This document shows, one piece after another, positions 22,079 through 28,405 of a stretch of DNA of 28,405 bases. The stretch comes from Saccoglossus kowalevskii (lineage: Eukaryota > Hemichordata > Enteropneusta > Harrimaniidae), in assembly GCF_000003605.2 (NCBI RefSeq), contig NW_003146287.1, forward strand, positions 18,002 to 46,406. The letters run 5' to 3'. The translations under genes were made by a program, and so were the position numbers. The notes below the pieces were generated by a model. That model was not told where the DNA came from, made no database searches, and saw nothing but the letters and a program-made list of their open reading frames with translations. The stretch's first letter is position 1. Each line of letters starts with the position of its first letter.

Positions 22079-24572
22079 GAAATTGATATCGTTGTCGCAT
22101 TCATCAATTTGGTATCATGACCTCGCTCTTTGTTAATTTCTCTACACTATTGTGTGTATTTCATATCAATATCGAGCAAACAAAAGTAATAAATAACATG
22201 AATCGTGTGTAGGACATGTTTATATATAGACTTTATTGCTGCACATCAATGGGTGTTCATTTCACACTTGACTGGGAATTGAATGGAACATATGGCAGTA
22301 CATTCGCTTGGTGGGTCGTGAAGGCAATAATTGAAATGGCGTTGATAAAATTCTTCATTTTTTTTTTGAAATCTCATCTACATATGTGTTATTCACATAC
22401 ATTAGCCGCACACGTGGTGTCATTGGTAGTGTGCGTGGCCTTCATGTGACATACTGCACATTGCAGCTATATGTCGTCATCAAATATAAAGTACCTTCGT
22501 CATTCACACGTACACCGTGTTCTCCAGCAGTTAAGTCCGTTATATGCAAGGCAGATTTGAACAATTTTTTTTACTCAACTGTAATTACAACCCGTTTAAA
22601 CATTTTATGTGGTTTATTTATTTTTTTATTTTTTTTATATTCATCGATATCGGTATATGGGTCATGGACATATGTCATATATGTTGGGGTCATCTAATGT
22701 CATATGTACAGTTTACAAATAAATAAAAAAACGAAACAAGCTTTTTAACATATATGCACATATTGCATGCTGGCAAATAATGCGTATAAATAAGTACAAC
22801 AAAATAATCTTGATCGGAGAGTACGCAAATATATTTTTAATTCATTAGAGACCCGTATCAGTCCCAAAATGGAATATACAAATTAGGCAGGACGAGGGAA
22901 TATTTGGTAACTACCGCATCAAAATAAATTGGAAAAAAAAATGTTTGAAATTTTGCATTGAATATTTTTCATAAACTTATTACCCTTACCAGAACAAACT
23001 GACAATGAATGTAAACAAACAGACTGGGAGTCTCATAACACAAATCAAAAACTACAAGACCGCAAATGCGGTTGAAAAATTCCCGCTCGATGTGCCACCC
23101 AATAAGGCTGTGCTGAGATAAGATTTATATGCAGTTTAGTGAGCGTTATTTGTATTATCATAATGATATTCAGTCTCGTTAAGGCTATTTTAGGACACAA
23201 CATTCAGAACGAAAATGTTCATCTTCGGCTAGTATAAGATGATCTCACGGACCCACGATCGTAGAAAAAAATTCATTCAGAAGGCGTCTTCTCGATTTCC
23301 GTCCCAGCACGAAGCCCAAGGGCATCGAGACAAATGCCCCGCATTAATTCTCAAGAGCTGCTTCGTCATTTCAAATAAGACGTACTCGTGGGAGTCGGCC
23401 ACCCCCTTTGCGCAGATTACGAATAACAAATATGCCACTCGTTAACGAAGTGCAAATCGCCTCCACACTTAAAAGTCAAATTGTGCCAATTGTCAGCGAT
23501 CGAATGTCGCGTGTGTGTCATGGAAGATCGGAAACAGTACGCTATTAGTTGCCCTCTCATTTCTGTGATTGTAAACTTATACATTGAAGTACTTTCAGCG
23601 AGAATATAAATAAATAATTCGACTGTACACAGTTGTCCAACTCGAACTCTGCATCGTAATAATGTCGTTTTGGGGTTGCTCAGTGCGCGACTGACTGTTC
23701 CACATCTCCTAATGGCTACTCCCCGCTGGCTGCATAGATGTTTATTGATGAATGCCGCTTCTAGTTCATCTATATCAAGCTTACTGCAATTCCAAACGCT
23801 TTCAATAATTTAATATTTGCTATTATTAACTTTTAGAAAAATGAGTAACACGTTCATCAATTGAACCATTAGCTCAAAGTGCCGTTTCGGTCACGTGTTC
23901 TGTAAATCGTTTGACATAACTGCAAGGAGATTATTTGTGACAAATTGCACGCAAATACCGGTGTGGAATTCTCGTTGTGGTCACGTGTCACCTGATATAC
24001 AGCAATTCTCGGCCCCGGTGGATTTAACTGCACTTACCAAACAAAACCTGGTGCGCTACAACCGCCCGGTTAAACACCGACAAGTTGGGGAATTCACTTT
24101 GGCATAACATGTAGTTGAATCATTTTTTTTGTTGTCATTTTTTTGCGAAAACCAGGCAGAAGAAAAAAAATATTTGTGTATGTATGTGAATCCGTGCCTA
24201 TCCAATTGAATAACGTTTCTGGAAAGTTATTTTAAAGTTTATTTCAAACATATGAAGTAAACAAAATGGAGCAAACATGTTGCTTTAATTGCTAATTCTC
24301 ATTGTGTATTCTCTTATTTTAAATTAATAGACAAAGGAACAGGTGCTCTATGGGTATGAACTCTTTCAGTTTTTACTTCCCATAAATATGAAGACAAGAG
24401 CGTCATATTCTGTCAACGTTTTAGAACTGTAATGGCATATAAAATGAGTTGACCGCATATCGAATGCGATTATGTCAAATTTGGAACGGTGAAAGTGGCT
24501 GTAACTGATTTGTTGACAGTTGTAAGCATGGAACACTTTCTTGTATAAATATAATGTCTTTTACATGTGTTG
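22079..24572. other. non-coding stretch, no supportable gene
   Basis: Frames of 60-103 codons occur. The most protein-like in composition are at 23239-23445 (plus) and 23895-24107 (plus); neither has a recognisable domain, and the first also has an open minus-strand frame, so both may be chance. The region 22.2-23.0 kb is strongly AT-rich, with ATATGTCATAT-type words repeated near 22660-22710. No transposon ends are seen. Confidence 0.45.
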
Positions 24573-24705
24573 TTAAAGCGCGGTGGTCGCCGCGCAGCGC
24601 GTGTACGAACTTCATGTGAATAAACAATGCATTTTACACGCGTTCTATACGTCGCTATGAGTCCCATATCGAACATGACGCGGCGCGACGACCACCGCCC
24701 TTTAA
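24573..24705 (-). mobile_element. family 1 miniature inverted-repeat element, intact copy (133 bp)
   Basis: It begins TTAAAGCGCGGTGGTCGCCG and ends with GCGACGACCACCGCCCTTTAA minus its first base. Both ends are TTAA, and the length equals that of the copy at 4482-4614. The core TTTTACACGCGTTCTATACG then TCGCTATGAGTCCCATATCG is the reverse complement of the 4.5-kb core with a few changes. TTTAA follows the right end, so the insertion lies in AT-rich DNA. The 68-codon minus-strand frame at 24470-24676 is a by-product of the repeat. Confidence 0.82.
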
Positions 24706-26225
24706 TTTAACATGGGATTTATGTCAATTGTGGCGAGTTGCGACGACTTGCATAAATTATGCACTCACCAACATACGAGTTTTACGTAAATTATCGCAAT
24801 ATTAATTTCCTCCTCAAATATTTCCATGCAATGGTTTCCCGATACGACTTGTGTTAACAGAGCCACGGTTAACATACCCATATCATTTCCATGTTCACCT
24901 GTGACGTCACAGAGTAGTCTGCGTACGACACCCGGAACATCACACATCATCATGTTATTTAAAATCTATATGTTGCTCTCTCAGTGTTCCAATGAAGAAA
25001 TCTCACGAGGACAGGCAAAGGAGGCCCGCTAGTTCGTGTCGCCGTGAATAATTAATAATATCGTGTAACCAATCGCGTCACTTCTAATGAAAACCGATTC
25101 TGATCTAGGCGGAACAAATCTAATAAATCCGTTCACTGATCAGCTGGGAATTGGTGCATAAATGAATTACAGTGTGTTTCGATGACGGCAACTTCCTATC
25201 CCCGGGGCAATGATCATAATCTTTTCACCGACACTCGGTTTTCCGGCGCGAGATATCCTGACGATGAATATTATCGTGAACTGTCAGAGAACATCGTTTT
25301 TCCCGCGATGTAACATGAGATTTGGAAAATTGGAAAACCTGGAACGTCTTAAAATGTTTTCTGTTTTTGTTTTGTTTTTTAATAATGGTAGATATTGAGG
25401 ACGATGCTAGTCCGATAAATAAAAGTATAATGTATGTGTCATGTATATCGAATTTGGCGCGGAAACACCTGTGATAAACAACAACTGACAATGCACGTTT
25501 TCCTTTAGACTAGTGTGTATGTATTATGCAAATCTTTTAATATCAGCTTTCTTTCGAACTCGGCCGTCCTAGTAGTGTTTAGATATCAGTGCGAAATGGC
25601 CTAAATGATTATTGCCCGTTCGCCAGTCGTTACCAAGGCTACGTAGTATGTTTCCCGTTCTCTATAATTGTCTGTTAAACACATTTTTCGCGAGTTACCT
25701 CATACTAAACATTGTTATAAACAACGCCGATGACAACAGTGGCGGACTATCTAACCCTTCTAGGTCTGTTCCCCATGATACACTTATATATTCCATAACA
25801 CAATGCAATAAGGACGTCATGGTAACAGGCATTACTAATCTCGGTCCCTTCGCTGGACAACGGCATATATTGTTGTTTACAATTACGGGAAAGTTTAACG
25901 CAGGGACGATATTCGCGCCTAACTCGCCATAGTATTTGTTGTAGTTGACATTGACATGCTCACTACGTGCTCAGTCGCATATACCCATAATCACCTTTAC
26001 CGCGTGCTGCCAAGATCGCGTCTAATCTACTAATCCTATAATGGCATGGTGACAATAGTTGTCAGTTTGATAAAAAAAAAATATAACGTTTCAAGTATAG
26101 CACTTCACTCAATCCTGTATAATCAACTTGGCAACTTCCTTGCCAGGAAACCATTCATGTCATTAGTATTATGTTTATTAACGATTTCGCTGCATAAATT
26201 ACAACTGTCGCTTGACATGCTCGCG
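24706..26225. other. non-coding stretch with a perfect 14-bp CRE palindrome
   Basis: CTGTGACGTCACAG at 24899-24912 is self-complementary. Frames at 24826-25032, 25225-25491 and 25612-25932 (106 codons from a TTG) are open but match nothing I recognise. No repeat element is seen before the family 2 copy at 26.2 kb. Confidence 0.5.
24899..24912. promoter_or_regulatory. palindromic CRE-type site
   Basis: CTGTGACGTCACAG contains the full TGACGTCA octamer recognised by CREB/ATF bZIP factors, with symmetric flanks. There is no adjacent promoter evidence. Other full octamers lie at 3710-3717, 9681-9688 and 27676-27683. Confidence 0.3.
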
Positions 26226-26387
26226 TTAAAGCTGGGGAGTCGTCACCTGCGCATGCGTCAGATGGCCATAGCGTGTCATTGCTTACAAACAAGCGTCTAC
26301 CCATGAGCCTTTGCGTTTTTAGCGTGTGTTGTTATCGTCGCTTGGGACTCACTTCCCCTGCGTGGCAGGTGACGACTCTCCCGCTTA
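26226..26387 (-). mobile_element. family 2 miniature inverted-repeat element, full length (about 162 bp)
   Basis: The left end reads TTAAAGCTGGGGAGTCGTCA then CCTGCGCATGCG. The right end, reverse-complemented, begins TAAGCGGGAGAGTCGTCACC then TGCCACGC. The core GCGTGTCATTGCTTACAAAC, then AAGCGTCTACCCATGAGCCT and TTGCGTTTTTAGCGTGTGTT, is the reverse complement of the family 2 core. The left terminus is TTAA; the right has drifted (CTTAC). It has no coding capacity. Confidence 0.82.
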
Positions 26388-27169
26388 CGCATCTGTATTT
26401 GTCATGGTGAACATATTTGATGACGATTACGATCCATCGTGGCCCCGAAAAACATATATGCAATCCGCCACGGAGACAAGAGTCGTACCTTATCCTATCT
26501 GCCAGTACAAAAACTTACAAATAATGGCAATCAAAAATGTTCGCCTCATCAGGAAATGTGGATTTCCTCCAAGGTCAATTCATCGGTCCTCCGTGATTCC
26601 GAAGTAAGAGCATATTTGAAGCCCGAAACACATTACATGATGATTGTTTTACATCAACGTTTCCCCGCTTAAAAATATCCGACCGAACCTAAAATTAGAA
26701 CATGTATATGCAGTCTGGTACGTAGAAACGATGTCAACTTGAACGTACAATTTTCCCGCTTAAAAATGTATGTTCAAAATTGTCGTCTGCCCAGGGTATC
26801 GTTCTTCAACTGTGCATGTTCTAGTTAATGGGAGATGAAATTAAATGCCTAACCATATAACTAAGGATGTTTTTGTATAACAGGAAATCAATAAACTTCA
26901 GAAACACGTTTTTTTTAATTAAAATAAAGAATATGTATTTGAAATGTTGTATGCGTGCCGCTTCAATGTGGGTATGTTATGGAATCTATGTTCATTTCAG
27001 AGACTTGAAAGGTCACTAGAGATTGGTGGTTTTATATCAACAATAACATTACTAAGAACTCGGAAACATCTTTTGTTAGATTCGAATTTCAATTCAATGA
27101 GTCTTCCCCGGATTCTCGCTATGTACTAGTACAGTGTGTTGTCTTTACGTTACAGCAGTCACATTTATT
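26388..27169. other. spacer with a diverged inverted repeat
   Basis: Overlapping plus-strand frames (26326-26607 and 26439-26672) begin in the transposon or just after it and show no domain. CCCCGCTTAAAAAT at 26663-26676 and CCCGCTTAAAAAT at 26755-26767 form a short direct repeat. An imperfect 16-bp-arm hairpin lies at 26739-26777. No gene is called. Confidence 0.45.
26739..26777. repeat. imperfect 16-bp-arm hairpin
   Basis: TTGAACGTACAATTTT pairs with AAAAATGTATGTTCAA at 13 of 16 positions across a 7-base CCCGCTT loop. The CCCGCTT resembles the terminal CCCGCTTA of family 2, so this may be a fragment of an element end, but the match is short. Confidence 0.5.
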
Positions 27170-27332
27170 TTGAAGCAGGAAGGTCGTCACCTGCGCACGC
27201 GCGGGAATTGAGTCCCAAGCGAAGAAAAAACACACGCTAAAACGCAAAGGATCATGGGCTGACGCTCGCTTGTAAACAATGACACGCTATGGTAATCTGG
27301 CGCATGCGCAGGTGACGACTCCCCTGCTTTGA
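27170..27332 (+). mobile_element. family 2 miniature inverted-repeat element, full length (about 163 bp)
   Basis: The left end reads TTGAAGCAGGAAGGTCGTCA then CCTGCGCACGCGCGGG. The right end reads GCGCATGCGCAGGTGACGAC then TCCCCTGCTTTGA. The core CACACGCTAAAACGCAAAGG, then ATCATGGGCTGACGCTCGCT and TGTAAACAATGACACGCTATGG minus its last two bases, matches the other copies in order. The TTAA termini have drifted to TTGA and TTGA. NRF1-type sites occur in both ends (27192-27203; core GCGCATGCGC at 27300-27309). Confidence 0.82.
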
Positions 27333-27410
27333 GGGTGTGCCATTGTTTTTGGGTGTGGTTGCCAGGTCATAATCAGAATGTTGAGAAAAGTAATCGGAGC
27401 GTAGAAGGAT

Positions 27411-27524
27411 TTAGAGGGCAGTGGTCATCGCGTCACGTTCACGCCGTGTTATGGGTCCCACGCGACATATACAACGCCTGTAAAAAATCGAATTCGATGC
27501 TTCAAGACGACTATCACCCTATAT
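27411..27524 (+). mobile_element. family 1 miniature element, degraded copy (about 114 bp)
   Basis: It starts TTAGAGGGCAGTGGTCATCG and ends with GACGACTATCACCCTATAT, both diverged family 1 ends. The core GTTATGGGTCCCACGCGACA then TATACAACGCCTGTAAAA is in the same sense as the 4.5-kb copy. It is about 19 bp shorter than the intact 133-bp copies, mainly after the core. It lies 78 bp after a family 2 element. Confidence 0.75.
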
Positions 27525-28179
27525 TTGTTATTAACTTTGAGACTATGACAAATCATTCTGTGCCACCGAGGATTTAATATCGGTGGCAGTTAAATGGATG
27601 TAAATAACTTGTTAGACATGCGCAAACATTATGAGATGATCTGGGCGCTTTTAAAAGCAATATGCCGGCTGTCAGTGACGTCAAGTGGTATTTACTAGCT
27701 AAGTACAAGACGTCAATAATGATAGGTTGTCAGTTTGAAATCGTCAAAATGATGAATTAGATTAAAAGCCATTTGGGAAAATTCTCGTCATTAACAAATT
27801 GTCTGTGCTTCGAGTTCACTTGATTGATAAAATACCGTGTTGTTCAGGAGTTTTCATGTCCAAGTTGAAGTTGATTGAACTTGTGAGAATTCTGAGAAGG
27901 AGGTTAGCTGTTTCCTGTTTCCTGCTATTTTTTTTTACAAAAGTGTGGCGGAATATTGTTTTCGCGCAACAGGTCAATGACCCCTTTCACATACTAGTAC
28001 CAAAAAGCGATTCGAGGCCCGAGTTGGGCTTTAGTAAATCTCGCTGCCATGTATTTGTAGGGGCGTCGGATTTTTTTAACCACATACATGACTATCATTT
28101 ATTAAGTGTGTTGGATGCGTTCGTGTGCATGATTCTGATGCTACCTCGCCTGGTAGAATTACATTTTTATTTAATATAA
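27525..28179. other. spacer with a hairpin and an unconvincing open frame
   Basis: A perfect 9-bp hairpin lies at 27561-27588 and a TGACGTCA at 27676-27683. A plus-strand frame of 126 codons (27799-28179, from a TTG; the first ATG is at 27856) runs to the edge of the minisatellite. Its product is rich in Leu, Phe and Val with no domain I recognise, and a T9 run supplies a Phe cluster. I do not call it a gene, though it is one of the longer frames here. Confidence 0.4.
27561..27588. repeat. perfect 9-bp-stem hairpin
   Basis: TGCCACCGA and TCGGTGGCA flank a 10-base loop GGATTTAATA. The stem is GC-rich in an AT-rich setting. No T run follows that would suggest a polymerase III terminator. Confidence 0.75.
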
Positions 28180-28405
28180 CACTGAATAGATTATATGCTA
28201 CATAATAAGATATTACTAGCAACATACCTAGGCATTAGTGGAGTGAGATTGAGTGGAGCACAGCATAGATTCTACGCTACATAATAAGATATTACTAGCA
28301 ACATACCTACGCATTAGTGGAGTGAGATTAAGTGGAACACTGCATAGATTCTACGCTACATGATGAGATATTACTAGCAACATACCTAGGCATTAGTGAA
28401 GTGAG
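28180..28405. repeat. 79-bp-period minisatellite, runs off the window
   Basis: Unit starts are at 28180, 28259 and 28338, all exactly 79 bp apart. The third unit is cut by the window end after 68 bp. Shared words include AGATATTACTAGCAACATAC and GCATTAGTG(G/A)AGTGAG. The first unit is the most diverged at its start (GAATAGATTATATG against GCATAGATTCTACG), as expected at an array edge. The array must continue beyond this window, and its true length cannot be seen. Confidence 0.95.

Noticed and set aside
25612-25932. 106-codon plus-strand frame with NNADDNSGGLSNPSR-like hydrophilic part.
   Set aside because: TTG start, no recognisable family and no splice signals clearly bounding the hydrophilic part.
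27799-28179. 126-codon plus-strand frame as a small membrane protein.
   Set aside because: It begins at TTG rather than ATG, its hydrophobic cluster comes partly from a T9 run, and it ends at the minisatellite edge. A eukaryotic coding start is not supported.
1-28405. CRISPR arrays, bacterial operons, phage or plasmid modules.
   Set aside because: No regularly spaced short repeats with unique spacers, no ribosome-binding-site-led gene strings and no bacterial protein families. The sequence character is eukaryotic.

Overview
The window reads as non-coding nuclear DNA from a eukaryote, most probably an invertebrate animal. It is AT-rich and full of mononucleotide, di-, tri- and tetranucleotide tracts. 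Stops are dense in all six frames. Short non-autonomous DNA transposons and tandem arrays recur through it, and CpG does not look strongly depleted. There is no operon-like gene packing. No open frame encodes a protein I recognise; the longest run 126-167 codons and overlap low-complexity sequence. The assignment to a marine invertebrate is an inference from repeat style, in particular an ACTGTAAAA-ended element with an AATTAATTTTCGCTG subterminal motif. It is not a species identification.

Layout. 1-3.86 kb: unique-looking DNA without a supportable gene. 3.86-5.3 kb: a 291-bp inverted-repeat element (family 3), a 133-bp TTAA-ended miniature element (family 1, intact) and a rearranged palindromic relative. 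5.3-13.08 kb: mostly plain sequence with a truncated family 2 copy near 8.3 kb. 13.08-13.27 kb: a compound ATTT/ATTC microsatellite. 14.2-14.5 kb: a family 2 element (161 bp) beside a damaged family 1 copy. 15.8 kb: a TAA microsatellite. 16-19.6 kb: two weak exon-like signals on the minus strand and a perfect 14-bp hairpin. 19.75-20.09 kb: a nearly perfect 130-bp tandem duplication closed by an inverted copy of its own end. 20.37-20.45 kb: a degenerate class II tRNA-like or SINE-head sequence on the minus strand. 21.88-22.08 kb: a fourth miniature transposon with long inverted repeats. 24.57-24.71 kb: a second intact family 1 element. 26.2-27.5 kb: two family 2 elements and a family 1 copy. 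28.18 kb to the end: a 79-bp minisatellite running off the window.

What ties the window together is its mobile-element content. Three different inverted-repeat families end in, or near, TTAA. Families 2 and 3 and the tandem repeat all carry GCGCAYGCGC-type motifs in or near their ends. Families 1 and 2 lie within 80 bp of each other at two separate places. Two family 1 copies 20 kb apart, in opposite orientation, have the same length and TTAA at both ends. No autonomous transposase is visible, so these copies must have been mobilised in trans if they ever moved.

I found no convincing protein-coding gene, rRNA, intact tRNA or CRISPR array, and nothing I could honestly call a new molecular system. 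The best leads are the miniature-transposon families and two possible minus-strand exons.
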